Assembly: GCA_022709695.1 (NCBI GenBank)
Contig: JAKLII010000015.1
Coordinates: 1 to 35,515, forward strand
Source of the DNA: Bacteroidota bacterium
GTDB taxonomy: Bacteria; Bacteroidota; Bacteroidia; Bacteroidales; SKPS01
Reading direction: 5' to 3'
Length of the DNA stretch: 35,515 bases
Shown here: one piece after another, positions 10,519-20,035 of the stretch
How the letters are laid out: each line of letters starts with the position of its first letter
How positions within the stretch are numbered: the first letter of the stretch is position 1
The notes under the pieces: generated by a model
The model's database searches: none
What the model was told of the DNA's origin: nothing
The model's input: only the letters and a program-made list of their open reading frames with translations
Program-made: the position numbers and the translations under genes

Positions 10519-11379
10519 TTATCCCAGGTAGGTTTTCAGGATCTTGCTGCGGGAGGTATGTTTGAGCCTCCGGATCGCTTTCTCCTTGATCTGGCGCACA
10601 CGCTCACGGGTGAGGTCGAACTTCTCGCCGATCTCCTCCAGTGTCATGGGGTGATGGCCGTCGAGGCCGAAGTAAAGTTTCACCACATCGGCTTCGCGCG
10701 GGGTGAGGGTAGCGATGGCGCGGTTGATCTCCTTGCGCAGCGATTCGTAGATGAGTCCGGTTTCGGGGGTGGGCCCTTCGTTGCGGATCACATCGTACAT
10801 GGTGGTCTCTTCATCCTGGATGAGCGGGGCGTCCATGGATACGTGCCGGCCTGAGTTCTTGAGTGACTCTTTTACCTCATTTTCAGGGATATCGAGCAGG
10901 TCAGCGATCTCTTCGTGGTTTGGGGCACGTTCGTGCTCCTGCTCCAGCTGGGCATATGCCTTGTTGATCTTGTTGATGGAGCCGATCTTGTTGAGCGGAA
11001 GCCTGACGATCCGGCTCTGTTCTGCCAGGGCCTGCAGGATCGACTGGCGGATCCACCATACGGCGTAGGAGATGAATTTGAAGCCCCTGGTTTCGTCGAA
11101 TCGCTGAGCGGCCTTGATGAGTCCGAGGTTCCCTTCGTTGATCAGGTCGGGCAGGCTGAGGCCCTGGTTCTGGTATTGCTTGCTCACCGACACCACAAAG
11201 CGCAGGTTGGCTTTGGTGAGTTTCTCCAGGGCCTTCTGGTCGCCCTGTTTGATGCGCTGGGCAAGCTCCACCTCCTCTTCGGCTGAGATCAGTTCCACCC
11301 TGCCGATCTCCTGGAGGTATTTATCGAGGGATGCGGTTTCGCGGTTGGTAACCTGTTTGGTAATCTTTAACTGCCTCAT
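10519..11379 (-). CDS. rpoD: Primary RNA polymerase sigma factor (RpoD/SigA, Bacteroidota type)
   Basis: 286 aa sigma-70 factor that directs core polymerase to housekeeping promoters. Region 1.2 is at about 15-50; region 2 at 55-128 (ANLRFVVSV, then [10 protein letters not shown], then [10 protein letters not shown], the -10 recognition helix); region 3 at 130-205; region 4 at 222-272 (LTPREADVV and the helix-turn-helix [17 protein letters not shown]). Region 1.1 is missing, as is typical of the phylum's vegetative sigma, which recognises TTTG/TAnnTTTG. Such promoters are seen before the rRNA operon and ATPases B and C here. It lies 70 nt downstream of pnp with no terminator seen between, so the two may be co-transcribed. 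A strong terminator follows. Confidence 0.95.
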   Translation of the reverse strand: MRQLKITKQVTNRETASLDKYLQEIGRVELISAEEEVELAQRIKQGDQKALEKLTKANLRFVVSVSKQYQNQGLSLPDLINEGNLGLIKAAQRFDETRGFKFISYAVWWIRQSILQALAEQSRIVRLPLNKIGSINKINKAYAQLEQEHERAPNHEEIADLLDIPENEVKESLKNSGRHVSMDAPLIQDEETTMYDVIRNEGPTPETGLIYESLRKEINRAIATLTPREADVVKLYFGLDGHHPMTLEEIGEKFDLTRERVRQIKEKAIRRLKHTSRSKILKTYLG

Positions 11380-11449
11380 GAATCTGCAAAAATTAAAAAC
11401 TGGTTTTACAATGGCCTTATGCGGGAACTACTTTTTACGCACAACAGGG

Positions 11450-13603
11450 TTAATTGTTACGGTTTCCGCCATCCTGCTGCTGTGGCCGCGGAATGAGCGC
11501 CTTGCGTGAAAGCTTGAGCTTACCTGACTTGGTGTCGATATCGATCAGTTTCACCTCGATCTTTTCGCCGCTCTTCAGCACATCTTCCACTCTTTCGATC
11601 CGTTTCCAGTCGATTTCAGAGATATGCAACAGTCCTTCCTTGCCGGGCATGATTTCGATAAAGGCACCAAACTGCACAATATTTTTCACGGTTCCGAGGT
11701 ACACCTCGCCGATTTCAGGAACAGCCACAATGGCGCGAATCCGGCGCTTGGCAGCCTCGATCCCTTCGCGGTCGTCGGAGGCGATATCGATCACACCAAA
11801 ATCACCGATCTCCTCGATGACGATAACGGTGTTGGTTTCACGCTGCATCTCCTGGATGATCTTGCCGCCCGGGCCGATGATGGCTCCGATGAATTCCTTC
11901 GGCACCGAGATCTTTTCGATCCTGGGTACGTGGGGTTTGTAATCTTCGCGGGGTTCGGCGATGGTCTGGTTCATGATGCCCAGGATGTGCATTCTTCCTC
12001 TGTTGGCCTGTTCAAGCGCCTGGCTGAGCACCTCATACGAGAGCCCGTCGACCTTGATGTCCATCTGACAAGCGGTAACACCGTCGGCAGTTCCGGTTAC
12101 CTTGAAATCCATATCGCCGAGGTGGTCTTCATCACCCAGAATGTCTGAGAGCACTGCAAAATTCCCGGTTTTGGAATCGGAGATCAATCCCATGGCGATA
12201 CCTGACACCGGTTTGGTGATTTTCACACCGGCATCCATCAGCGCCAGGGAACCGGCACACACCGTTGCCATGGAGGATGAACCGTTGGACTCGAGGATAT
12301 CGGAGACGATGCGGATGGTATAGGGGTTTTGTTCCCCTTGCGGAATCATCGGTTTGAGGGCACGGAGGGCAAGGTTTCCGTGGCCGATTTCGCGGCGGCT
12401 GGTGAAGCTCCGTTTGATCTCGCCGGTGCTGAAGCCCGGGAAGTTGTAATGCAGGATGAAGTTAAGCTTGTCTTCGATCACAGCCCCGTCGATCACCTGC
12501 TCGTTGAGTTTGGTGCCGAGGGTAACGGTGGTCAGCGACTGCGTTTCGCCACGGGTGAAGATGGAGGAGCCATGGGCGGCGGGGAGGTAATCCACCTCGG
12601 CCCAGATGGGTCTGATCTCATCCAGGGCGCGGCCATCAAGGCGCTTCCTTTCCTTCAGTACGAAAGAACGTACGGCTTCTTTTTCGATATCGTGGTAGTA
12701 CCGCTTGATAAGGGGTGCTTTTTCAGCAGTGTAATCCGGCTCAAGCGCGGCGACAAATTCGTCCAGTACGGCAGAGAACTTATCCCTGCGATCGTGTTTC
12801 GAAACGGTACATTCGGCAGCTACAGCATAGGCCTTGTCCAACAGCTCTTTCCACATCCGGTCTTTCAGCTCCTCGTCGTTGTTCTCGTGGCAATAGGTAC
12901 GTTTTCCTTTGTAGCCCGGGAGCATAGCCACGAGGTCGAGCTGTGCCTGGCACTGGATTTTGATAGCATCGTGGGCTACCTTGAGGGCTTCAATCATAAC
13001 CTCTTCCGATACCTCTTTCATCTCACCTTCCACCATCATGATATTTTCGATCGTGGCGGCTACAATGAGGTCCAGGTCGGCATCGGGGATGTCAGCCAGC
13101 GGGGGGTTAACGCAGAATTTCCCGTTGATGCGGGCTACGCGCACTTCGGAGATGGGGCCGTTGAAGGGCACATCCGAGATGGTGAGGGCAGCAGATGCGG
13201 CCAGCGCTGCAAGGGCATCGGGGGCATCCTTCTTGTCGGCCGAGATCAGGGAGATCATCACCTGGGTTTCAGCGTGGTAATCATCGGGGAACAGCGGGCG
13301 GAGTGCGCGGTCGACCAGGCGGGAGATGAGGATTTCATACTCCGACGGACGGGCTTCACGCTTGAAGAAACCACCGGGGAAACGCCCTGCGGCGGCATAT
13401 TTTTCCTGATAATCGACAGAAAGGGGCATGAAATCAACATTCTCTGCTGCGGTTTGTGCAGAAACCACGGTAGCGAGAAGCATGGTGTTCCCCTGGCGGA
13501 CCACTACGGAACCGTCGGCCTGTTTGGCCAGCTTTCCGGTTTCAATCGAAATTTCCCGGCCATCGCCCAGGTCGAACCTTTTGATGTATGATGGAATTGT
13601 CAT
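11450..13603 (-). CDS. pnp: Polyribonucleotide nucleotidyltransferase (PNPase)
   Basis: 717 aa, full length. A trimeric 3'-5' phosphorolytic exoribonuclease in RNA decay. It has two RNase PH domains joined by a helical linker; the second holds the catalytic-site signature around [15 protein letters not shown] and the acidic [15 protein letters not shown] motif. A KH domain follows at about 558-630 (IGPGGK at 576-581), then an S1 domain from about 632 to 705 ([16 protein letters not shown]). The order rpsO-pnp is conserved widely in bacteria. A small hairpin, GGAG/CTCC, lies about 30 nt upstream of the start in the leader. The rpsO terminator upstream means pnp expression needs read-through or a promoter in the 13604-13654 leader, which I could not identify. 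Confidence 0.97.
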   Translation of the reverse strand: MTIPSYIKRFDLGDGREISIETGKLAKQADGSVVVRQGNTMLLATVVSAQTAAENVDFMPLSVDYQEKYAAAGRFPGGFFKREARPSEYEILISRLVDRALRPLFPDDYHAETQVMISLISADKKDAPDALAALAASAALTISDVPFNGPISEVRVARINGKFCVNPPLADIPDADLDLIVAATIENIMMVEGEMKEVSEEVMIEALKVAHDAIKIQCQAQLDLVAMLPGYKGKRTYCHENNDEELKDRMWKELLDKAYAVAAECTVSKHDRRDKFSAVLDEFVAALEPDYTAEKAPLIKRYYHDIEKEAVRSFVLKERKRLDGRALDEIRPIWAEVDYLPAAHGSSIFTRGETQSLTTVTLGTKLNEQVIDGAVIEDKLNFILHYNFPGFSTGEIKRSFTSRREIGHGNLALRALKPMIPQGEQNPYTIRIVSDILESNGSSSMATVCAGSLALMDAGVKITKPVSGIAMGLISDSKTGNFAVLSDILGDEDHLGDMDFKVTGTADGVTACQMDIKVDGLSYEVLSQALEQANRGRMHILGIMNQTIAEPREDYKPHVPRIEKISVPKEFIGAIIGPGGKIIQEMQRETNTVIVIEEIGDFGVIDIASDDREGIEAAKRRIRAIVAVPEIGEVYLGTVKNIVQFGAFIEIMPGKEGLLHISEIDWKRIERVEDVLKSGEKIEVKLIDIDTKSGKLKLSRKALIPRPQQQDGGNRNN

Positions 13604-13654
13604 AATACAGTTTTGTTTTGTTGTTATTTGGAGAATACCTCCGGTTTATATGCC

Positions 13655-13683
13655 AAAAAAAGGCAATTGGTGTAATTGCCTTT
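13655..13683 (-). terminator. Intrinsic terminator between rpsO and pnp
   Basis: Minus strand: AAAGGCAATT, 5-nt loop, AATTGCCTTT, then T7. The 10-bp stem begins 26 nt after the rpsO stop codon and should end most rpsO transcripts before pnp. Confidence 0.85.
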
Positions 13684-13708
13684 CGGTAAAATTTTCAGGA
13701 AAACAAAG

Positions 13709-13978
13709 TTACTTCCTAAGATTCAGGGTCCTGATGATAGCCCTGTAACGCTCGATGTCGATCTCCTTCAGATAATCGAGCATACGCCTGCGCTTACCTA
13801 CCAGTTTGATCAGGGAACGCTCGGTAGCCACATCCTTGCGGTTGGTTTTCAGGTGCTCTGTCAGGTGCTTGATCCTGAAGGTAAACATGGCGATCTGTCC
13901 TTCAGGGGATCCGGTGTCAAACTCAGATTTTCCGAACTCGGTAAAAAACTCTCTCTTCTTTTCAGCTGTTAAATACAT
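13709..13978 (-). CDS. rpsO: 30S ribosomal protein S15
   Basis: 89 aa, the normal S15 size. It is a primary 16S rRNA-binding protein of the platform. The start at 13978 (MYLTAEKKREFF) is chosen because the family begins there; longer in-frame readings add unrelated residues. Core S15 features are visible: the GSPEGQIA loop, the H-x-x-H-K-x-D pattern (LTEHLKTNRKD), and the basic LIKLVGKRRRMLDYL helix. A -7-like box, TATTTTTG, is on the minus strand at 14031-14024. It is followed by a terminator and then pnp. Confidence 0.96.
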   Translation of the reverse strand: MYLTAEKKREFFTEFGKSEFDTGSPEGQIAMFTFRIKHLTEHLKTNRKDVATERSLIKLVGKRRRMLDYLKEIDIERYRAIIRTLNLRK

Positions 13979-14087
13979 ATCTTTGTCGTTTGTTGCTGGA
14001 AATGTTTCCCGTTTTTGGGACTGCAAAAATAGATATTTTTTCAACACGGAGAAGTGCATTGTTTAATTATTGTGTAAAATTTTTCAG

Positions 14088-14789
14088 ATGGCGAATATTA
14101 TCGTAACCGGAGCAGGCTCCGGCATCGGCAGGGAGCTGTGCCGGTATCTTCTGGAATCCGGGGCCCATACGGTGACCGGGATCTCCCGGAGCAGGGCAGT
14201 TCCTGCTGAGATTCAGGCTGCTGTTTGCGCCGAAGGTGCAGTGTACCATCATTATCCGATGGATATCACCCGGTATAGTGACATCCGGGCTTTCCGGGAG
14301 TGGCTGGTCGCCAGCCATATTGTCCCCGACGGGCTGGTGAACAACGCAGGGATGATGCTACGCAGGCCTTTTGAGGAAATTACACCAAAGGAAGCTGAGG
14401 AGGTATTGCAGGTAAACTTCCTTGCACCGTTTATGCTGATACAGGATTTGCTTCCTCTGATGCCCCGGGGCAGTCATGTGGTCAACATCACCAGCATGGG
14501 CGGGGTGAACGGGAGTGTCAAGTTCTCCGGACTGAGCATCTACAGTGCATCCAAAGGGGCGCTGTCGGTACTTACCGAGGTGCTGGCTGAGGAGCTGAAA
14601 GAGAGAGACATCAGGGTAAATGCCCTTGCCCTGGGTGCGGTGCAAACCCCGATGCTGGAGAAGACCTTTCCCGGATACCAGGCACCGGTGCTCCCCCGGG
14701 AAATGGCAAAATATACCGGCGATTTTGTGCTCACCGGCCATCGGTTTTTCAACGGGAAAGTGTTACAGGTGGCAGTCACAACCCCGTAG
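14088..14789 (+). CDS. Short-chain dehydrogenase/reductase (SDR)
   Basis: 233 aa classical SDR with an NAD(P)-binding Rossmann fold. Visible are the cofactor glycine motif TGAGSGIG (7-14), NNAG (85-88) and the catalytic set S136, Y152, K156 (YSASK). The start at 14088 places the glycine motif at the usual distance from the N-terminus; a TTG at 14070 would add six residues. It is divergent from rpsO with a 109-nt gap. A near-perfect 20-nt palindrome directly follows its stop codon, before the rseC-like gene. The substrate cannot be inferred; fatty-acid, sugar or alcohol oxidoreductases are all possible. Confidence 0.88.
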   Translation: MANIIVTGAGSGIGRELCRYLLESGAHTVTGISRSRAVPAEIQAAVCAEGAVYHHYPMDITRYSDIRAFREWLVASHIVPDGLVNNAGMMLRRPFEEITPKEAEEVLQVNFLAPFMLIQDLLPLMPRGSHVVNITSMGGVNGSVKFSGLSIYSASKGALSVLTEVLAEELKERDIRVNALALGAVQTPMLEKTFPGYQAPVLPREMAKYTGDFVLTGHRFFNGKVLQVAVTTP

Positions 14790-14809
14790 GGTCAACGCAT
14801 GCATTGACC
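14790..14809. promoter_or_regulatory. 20-nt near-perfect palindrome between SDR and rseC-like gene
   Basis: GGTCAACGCATGCATTGACC is palindromic apart from one mismatched pair. It begins immediately after the SDR stop codon and ends 40 nt before the next start. It could be an operator for the following genes, or a hairpin; no T-run follows closely enough for a standard terminator. Confidence 0.4.
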
Positions 14810-14849
14810 ATTGTTTGATTGATACTAATACGCTAATCTATAATTATAA

Positions 14850-15260
14850 ATGGATATTATTGAACACCCGGGAGTTGTTGTGGCAGCAGGCCGCGATCTG
14901 GTAAAAGTTAAGATCCTGCAGGTATCGGCCTGCGCAGGCTGCCATGCCAAAGGGGCATGCACCATGGCCGATATGGAGGAGAAGATCATTGATGTGGAGG
15001 ATTTTGGCGGAAGGCAGTACAAAGCCGGTGATCATGTTACCCTGCAGATGGGAAAGGGGAGCGGAAACAGAGCCATTGTCATGGGCTATCTGGTTCCTTT
15101 TCTGTTGATGGTGGCTGCATTGATTACAGGCAGTTACTTCATCCATGAGGAGGGAATCCTTGCCCTGGTATCCATATCGGTCCTGATCCCCTATTTTGTG
15201 ATCCTGTACCTCAGGCGCGATAAAATGAAAGGGAAATTTGTGATCCGCATCAAGTCCTGA
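14850..15260 (+). CDS. RseC/SoxR-reducing-system-like membrane protein
   Basis: 136 aa. The N-terminal half carries C28-x2-C31-x5-C37 (CAGCHAKGAC), typical of the RseC/MucC family. Two membrane segments follow (about 77-95 and 100-120), then a short basic tail. Members are linked to Rnf complexes and to reduction of SoxR, or to sigma-E control in Proteobacteria. Here the neighbour is rnfB (start 15582), separated by a 321-nt AT-rich gap, which supports a role with the Rnf pump, perhaps in redox or Fe-S maintenance. Function in this phylum is inferred from family and context. The upstream palindrome at 14790-14809 may regulate it. Confidence 0.8.
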   Translation: MDIIEHPGVVVAAGRDLVKVKILQVSACAGCHAKGACTMADMEEKIIDVEDFGGRQYKAGDHVTLQMGKGSGNRAIVMGYLVPFLLMVAALITGSYFIHEEGILALVSISVLIPYFVILYLRRDKMKGKFVIRIKS

Positions 15261-15581
15261 TACAGTCAGATGATCGGATTTTCGTTACCATTTTTCTAAA
15301 TCCTGATTCCTTTTCTTCACCCGATTTGTTCCGGTTTTGTGGCTGAAATGAAGATATTGTATTGTACCCAATATTTAGAAAATATCTAAACAATGCATTA
15401 AAAATCACTATATCAATCTCTTAATTGATTTAGTAGTAAATCGCTTATGTATCACTAATTTTTTATTATACTGATACAGAATAACATGAGATTATTTCAA
15501 AGAAATCAGCACATTACATGAAATTGATGTTTCTTTTTACTTTTGCGACCATTAAAAAGCAAACAGGAAAGGAGACTATCC
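15261..15581 (+). other. AT-rich regulatory gap before the rnf operon
   Basis: A 321-nt gap with no gene. It holds TACTTTTG (15538-15545), a -7 match 37 nt before the rnfB start. Two inverted repeats are also present: ATCAAT/ATTGAT (15412-15429) and TGTATCA/TGATACA (15448-15478, 17-nt spacer). No matching -33 element is seen. The length and AT content suggest a regulated promoter. Confidence 0.5.
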
Positions 15582-16454
15582 GTGACCAATATTATTGTAC
15601 CTGCTGTAGTATCGCTGGGGTCGATAGGACTTGGGGCCGCAGTGATTTTATACTTTGTAGCACAGAAATTCAAAGTAATTGAAGATCCGCGCATTGACGA
15701 AGTGGAGGAGAATTTGCCCGGTGCCAATTGTGGAGGTTGCGGGTATGCAGGATGCAGGGCCTTTGCCGAGACTTTGGTAAAGGGGGCAGACCAGGGTGAC
15801 ATTTCGGCACTCAATTGCCCGGCCGGCGGCAACGAAACCATGGCCAATGTGGCCAAAATTCTTGGTATGGTAGCCGAAGCCAAGGATCCCCAGATCGCGG
15901 TGCTTCGCTGTTCCGGATCCCGCGCAAATGCCCCTCAGAAGGTGCGTTACGATGGCCCCCAGACCTGCCAGTTTGCCCATGCGCTTTCGAGCGGCGAATC
16001 GGGATGCCCGAACGGATGCCTTGGACTTGGCGACTGCGTTGTCACTTGTTTGTTTGATGCGATGTACATGGATGAGGAGACAGGCCTGCCGGTGATCATC
16101 GAAGACAAATGCGTGGCTTGTGGTGCCTGCGTGAAAGCCTGCCCGAGGGTCATCATTGAATTGCGTGATAAAGGAAAGAAGAGCAAGCGGATTTATGTAA
16201 GCTGCATGAATACGGAGAAAGGCGCCCTTTCACGGAAAAACTGCACGGTATCCTGCATCGGCTGCGGCAAATGTGTAAAGGTCTGTCCGCACGATGCCAT
16301 CACCATGGAGAACAACATTGCGTACATTGATGATGTGAAGTGTAAGCTGTGCCGCAAGTGTGTTCCGGAATGCCCCACAGCGGCCATTCTGGAGCTCAAT
16401 TTCCCGCCGCGTAAAGAGAAGACAGAAGGTGAACCCACCCCTGCAGAAGCCTGA
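15582..16454 (+). CDS. rnfB: Rnf complex subunit B (electron-transfer iron-sulfur protein)
   Basis: 290 aa. RnfB takes electrons from ferredoxin and feeds the membrane Rnf pump, which couples ferredoxin:NAD+ oxidoreduction to Na+ or H+ transport. An N-terminal membrane helix spans about 4-26. It is followed by the Fe-S domain C50-x2-C53-x4-C58 with C79, extra cysteines at 110-156, and three ferredoxin-type clusters with first cysteines C177, C225/C228 and C254 ([36 protein letters not shown]). The GTG start at 15582 is chosen because it gives the family N-terminus and has an SD-like AGGAAAGGAG a few nt upstream. First gene of rnfBCDGEA. Confidence 0.95.
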   Translation: MTNIIVPAVVSLGSIGLGAAVILYFVAQKFKVIEDPRIDEVEENLPGANCGGCGYAGCRAFAETLVKGADQGDISALNCPAGGNETMANVAKILGMVAEAKDPQIAVLRCSGSRANAPQKVRYDGPQTCQFAHALSSGESGCPNGCLGLGDCVVTCLFDAMYMDEETGLPVIIEDKCVACGACVKACPRVIIELRDKGKKSKRIYVSCMNTEKGALSRKNCTVSCIGCGKCVKVCPHDAITMENNIAYIDDVKCKLCRKCVPECPTAAILELNFPPRKEKTEGEPTPAEA

Positions 16455-16499
16455 CATCACACAAATTTCAACCTAAAAAACCAACAGGAGGAAAGCATC

Positions 16500-17837
16500 T
16501 TGAAAACTTTCACCTTTACACTCGGAGGTATTCATCCTGAAGAGAATAAGATCTCGGAACACAGCCCGGTTGAGCGGCTTGAGATCCCCGGACAATTGTT
16601 TGTACCGATCACCCAGCACCTCGGGGCACCGGCAAAAGTACTGGTAAACAAGGGCGATCAGGTAAAAACCGGACAGCTGATTGCCAGGGGCGAAGCCTTC
16701 ATCTCAGCCAACATCCATGCACCGGGTACGGGCAAGGTATCGAAAATCGATGTGCACCCTGACCAGAGCGGATACCGCAAAACCATGGTGGTGATCGATG
16801 TGGACGAAACTGAAGTCTGGGAAGACGGGATTGACACCGGTACATCGATCATCAGAAGCATTCCTTATGCAAAGGAAGAGATTATTCAGAAGATCAAGGA
16901 GATGGGCATCGTCGGACTGGGAGGTGCGACCTTTCCCACCCATGTTAAACTGATGATTCCGGATGGTAAAAAGGTAGAAACGCTGATTATCAACGGAGTA
17001 GAATGCGAGCCCTATCTTACCTCCGACCACCGCGTGATGCTGGAGCGTGCTGAAGAGATGCTGGTAGGTGTTCAGATCCTGATGAAGGGGCTTGGTGTGA
17101 ACCGGGCCGTCATCGGCATCGAGAAGAACAAACCCGACGCCATCGCCCATCTGAGTACGATGGCAGCCGGATTCCCCGGCATCGAGGTGGCTCCGCTCAT
17201 GGTAAAATACCCGCAGGGGGCTGAGAAGCAACTGATCAAATCGATCCTGAACCGCGAAGTGCCTTCAGGGAAGCTTCCGCTGGATGTGGGATGCGTGGTA
17301 AGCAACGCGGGCACTGCCCTTGCCGTGTACGAAGCGGTGCAAAAGAACAAACCGTTGATCGAGCGTGTAGTAACGGTAACCGGAAAGAACGTAAAGCACC
17401 CGTGTAACCTATTGGTGAGGGTAGGCACCCCCATTCAGGCGCTTATCGACAAGGCAGGCGGGCTTCCGGAAAATTCCGGCAAGGTGATCAGCGGCGGCCC
17501 GATGATGGGAAAAGCCCTGAATACCCTTGAGGCACCGGTGACAAAGGGAACTTCCGGAATCCTGGTGATGCAGCAGGGAGAGTCGTTACGCAAGGAGGTA
17601 CAGAACTGCATCCGGTGTGCCAAATGCACCCAGGTTTGTCCGATGGGCCTGGAGCCCTACCTGCTGGCACAGGAGGCCAAACTCGAAAAGTGGGATATGG
17701 CGGAGGCCGACAAGGTTATGGACTGCATCGAGTGCGGCTCATGCCTGTACACCTGCCCGTCGGGAAGACCGCTCCTCGACTACATCCGCGTCGGAAAAAG
17801 CAAAGTGGGGAATATTATCAGAACAAGAAAGAACTAA
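16500..17837 (+). CDS. rnfC: Rnf complex subunit C (NADH-binding, iron-sulfur)
   Basis: 445 aa. The peripheral subunit thought to bind FMN and NADH and to exchange electrons with RnfB. The family start GGIHPEENK is at 9-17. The nucleotide-binding region includes GLGGATFPTHVK (139-150) and NGVECEP (165-171), and there are two 4Fe-4S motifs near the C-terminus (C370/373/376/380 and C409/412/415/419). The start is TTG at 16500: no in-frame ATG lies between the rnfB stop and the conserved GGIHP motif, and AGGAGG (16486-16491) sits 8 nt before it. It follows rnfB by 45 nt. Confidence 0.95.
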   Translation: MKTFTFTLGGIHPEENKISEHSPVERLEIPGQLFVPITQHLGAPAKVLVNKGDQVKTGQLIARGEAFISANIHAPGTGKVSKIDVHPDQSGYRKTMVVIDVDETEVWEDGIDTGTSIIRSIPYAKEEIIQKIKEMGIVGLGGATFPTHVKLMIPDGKKVETLIINGVECEPYLTSDHRVMLERAEEMLVGVQILMKGLGVNRAVIGIEKNKPDAIAHLSTMAAGFPGIEVAPLMVKYPQGAEKQLIKSILNREVPSGKLPLDVGCVVSNAGTALAVYEAVQKNKPLIERVVTVTGKNVKHPCNLLVRVGTPIQALIDKAGGLPENSGKVISGGPMMGKALNTLEAPVTKGTSGILVMQQGESLRKEVQNCIRCAKCTQVCPMGLEPYLLAQEAKLEKWDMAEADKVMDCIECGSCLYTCPSGRPLLDYIRVGKSKVGNIIRTRKN

Positions 17838-17849
17838 CCAATTCACGAT

Positions 17850-18833
17850 ATGAGCTTACTAACATTATCGGGTTCACCGCACCTCCAGACCGACCGCAGC
17901 GTAAGGGGCATCATGTTCGATGTGGTCATCGCCCTGATACCTGCTCTGCTGGTCTCGATGTGGTTTTTCGGACTGGGTGCCCTTAAAGTTACCCTGGTTG
18001 CCGTGATCGCCTGTGTCTTCTTCGAATGGCTGATTACCAAATACCTGCTAAAGGCTGCATCTACGGTGGGCGACGGATCTGCCATCGTTACCGGAATCCT
18101 GCTGGCCTTTAACCTCCCATCCAACCTGCCTGCCTGGATCATCATCGTCGGAGCGCTGGTATCCATCGGTGTCGCCAAAATGTCGTTTGGCGGACTGGGG
18201 AAAAACCCGTTCAATCCGGCCTTGGTAGGTCGTGTGTTCCTGCTGATCTCATTTCCGGTGGATATGACCAGCTGGCCGGTGCCGCGCTTTGAAGGGTATA
18301 TGAGCCTGGGGGGCATCACCGATGCCATTACGGGGCCTACCCCGCTGGCGCTGCTTAAAGCCGAAAAGCTGGCTGAACTCCCGGGTTATGTGGATGTGCT
18401 TCTGGGGAACATGGGGGGATGTCTGGGTGAAGTCTCTGCTGCAGCCCTCCTGCTGGGAGCCCTGTACATGCTGTACCGCAAAGTGATCACATGGCACATC
18501 CCGGTGTCATACCTCGGTGCAGTGGTGCTCTTTTCAGGAATCCTGTGGCTCGTGAATCCGGGAATCTATGTTGACCCTCTGTTCCATCTGATGACCGGCG
18601 GCATCATGCTGGGAGCCTTTTATATGGCTACCGACATGGTGACTTCTCCCATGTCGAAAAAAGGGATGCTGCTTTTTGGCTTTGGCTGCGGTATCCTCAC
18701 GATCCTCATCAGGGTATTCGGCGCCTATCCCGAAGGGGTATCGTTCGCCATCCTGATCATGAATGCTTTCGTTCCGCTTATCAACAAATATATGAAACCC
18801 AAACGATTCGGGGAGGCAGTGCAAAATGGCTAA
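17850..18833 (+). CDS. rnfD: Rnf complex subunit D (membrane flavoprotein)
   Basis: 327 aa, polytopic inner-membrane protein homologous to NqrB, with about nine hydrophobic segments. It carries covalent FMN in related complexes. The flavinylation motif is visible as DAITGPTPL (159-166), with T164 the predicted attachment residue. The GLGKNPFNPALVGRVF segment (116-131) is highly characteristic of RnfD/NqrB. It starts 12 nt after rnfC, and its end overlaps rnfG by 8 nt, so translation of the two is likely coupled. Confidence 0.95.
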   Translation: MSLLTLSGSPHLQTDRSVRGIMFDVVIALIPALLVSMWFFGLGALKVTLVAVIACVFFEWLITKYLLKAASTVGDGSAIVTGILLAFNLPSNLPAWIIIVGALVSIGVAKMSFGGLGKNPFNPALVGRVFLLISFPVDMTSWPVPRFEGYMSLGGITDAITGPTPLALLKAEKLAELPGYVDVLLGNMGGCLGEVSAAALLLGALYMLYRKVITWHIPVSYLGAVVLFSGILWLVNPGIYVDPLFHLMTGGIMLGAFYMATDMVTSPMSKKGMLLFGFGCGILTILIRVFGAYPEGVSFAILIMNAFVPLINKYMKPKRFGEAVQNG

Positions 18834-19413
18834 AACAGAATCCACATTTACCAACATGGTCGCCACCATGGTGATCATCATGGTGCTGGCAGGGCTCTCG
18901 CTGGCAGGGGTGGTAAACCTCACCGCAGATGCCATCGCTAAATCGGAAAAGGAGAAGATGGAGTCAGCGCTGAAAGAGGTTCTCCCACCCTTTGACAATG
19001 ATATTGCGGCTACCCGGAAGGAGGTCAAGGTCAATGAGAAAGACAAACTGGTACTCTACTTTGCAAAAAAAGGCGGGGAAGATGTTGGAGTAGCAATCGA
19101 AACATTCACCAACAAGGGGTTCAGCGGCAACTTCAGAATCATGGTGGGATTTCGTCCTGATGGCACCATCATCAACACCTCGGTACTGGAACATCATGAA
19201 ACCCCCGGACTGGGCGACAAGATGGATGTAAAAAAATCGAAGTTTCCGAATCAGTTCAAGGACAAATCTCCGGCAGATTTTAAGCTGCAGGTAAAAAAAG
19301 ACGGTGGTTCGGTGGATGCCATCACTGCCGCTACCATCTCCTCCCGTGCATTCTGTGATGCGGTGCAGCGGGCCTATGATGAATTTGTTAAACAAGGAGG
19401 GAAACAACAATGA
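18826..19413 (+). CDS. rnfG: Rnf complex subunit G (FMN-binding)
   Basis: 195 aa. One N-terminal membrane anchor (about 11-32) and an extracytoplasmic FMN-binding domain. The covalent FMN motif is DAITAATISS (164-173), with T170 the likely flavinylated threonine. The ETPGLGDKM stretch (125-133) is also typical of RnfG/NqrC. The start codon lies inside the end of rnfD, and the end overlaps rnfE by 4 nt (ATGA), as expected in a tightly coupled operon. Confidence 0.93.
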   Translation: MAKTESTFTNMVATMVIIMVLAGLSLAGVVNLTADAIAKSEKEKMESALKEVLPPFDNDIAATRKEVKVNEKDKLVLYFAKKGGEDVGVAIETFTNKGFSGNFRIMVGFRPDGTIINTSVLEHHETPGLGDKMDVKKSKFPNQFKDKSPADFKLQVKKDGGSVDAITAATISSRAFCDAVQRAYDEFVKQGGKQQ

Positions 19414-20021
19414 ATCAGTGGAAAAACTTTACCAAAGGATTCCTCAGGGAGAACCCGGTTCTCGTACTTATTTTAGGTACCTGCCCCACACTTGCAACTT
19501 CAACCTCGGTTTCCAATGGGTTGGGTATGGGACTGGCTTTAACGTTCGTGCTGGTAATGTCAAATCTTGTCATTGCCTCCATCAAAAACCTCATTCCGGG
19601 CAAAGTCAGGATCCCTGCCTTTATCCTGGTCATTGCTACCTTCGTAACTATCGTCGATTATGTGCTTAAGGGTTACGTACCCGCCCTTCACAAGGAACTC
19701 GGGGTTTTTATCCCCCTGATCGTGGTGAACTGCATTGTGCTGGGACGTGCTGAAGCCTATGCCAGCAAGAACAGTGTCCTCTCCTCCATCATCGATGGAT
19801 TTGGGATGGGCTTTGGATTCACCCTGGCGTTGATGACCCTCGGGGGGATCCGTGAGATCCTGGGAGCCGGAACCTTCTTCGGCATGAAAGTTCCCATTTT
19901 CCCGGCCGATATGCAGGGAAATCCCAAAACCATCCTTATCTTCATCCTTGCCCCCGGAGCCTTTCTGGTATACGGCTATCTTGTGGCACTGACCAACCGT
20001 TTGAAAAACAAACTTAACTAG
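19410..20021 (+). CDS. rnfE: Rnf complex subunit E (membrane)
   Basis: 203 aa with about six membrane segments. Homologue of NqrD; pairs with RnfA to form the membrane core that holds a 2Fe-2S centre in related complexes. GTCPTLATSTSVSNGLGMG (23-41) is the family signature with the conserved cysteine (C25). A second conserved site is NCIVLGRAEAYASKN near 108-122. An SD-like AAGGAGGG lies 8 nt upstream of the ATG, inside rnfG. Followed by rnfA after 14 nt. Confidence 0.93.
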   Translation: MNQWKNFTKGFLRENPVLVLILGTCPTLATSTSVSNGLGMGLALTFVLVMSNLVIASIKNLIPGKVRIPAFILVIATFVTIVDYVLKGYVPALHKELGVFIPLIVVNCIVLGRAEAYASKNSVLSSIIDGFGMGFGFTLALMTLGGIREILGAGTFFGMKVPIFPADMQGNPKTILIFILAPGAFLVYGYLVALTNRLKNKLN

Positions 20022-20035
20022 TAATTGCAACGGCC

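Noticed and set aside
12329..13591. A 420-codon open frame on the plus strand opposite pnp
   Set aside because: It lies wholly antisense to pnp, which has firm homology. Long antisense open frames are expected from GC-rich codon bias in highly constrained genes. The translation matches no family I know.
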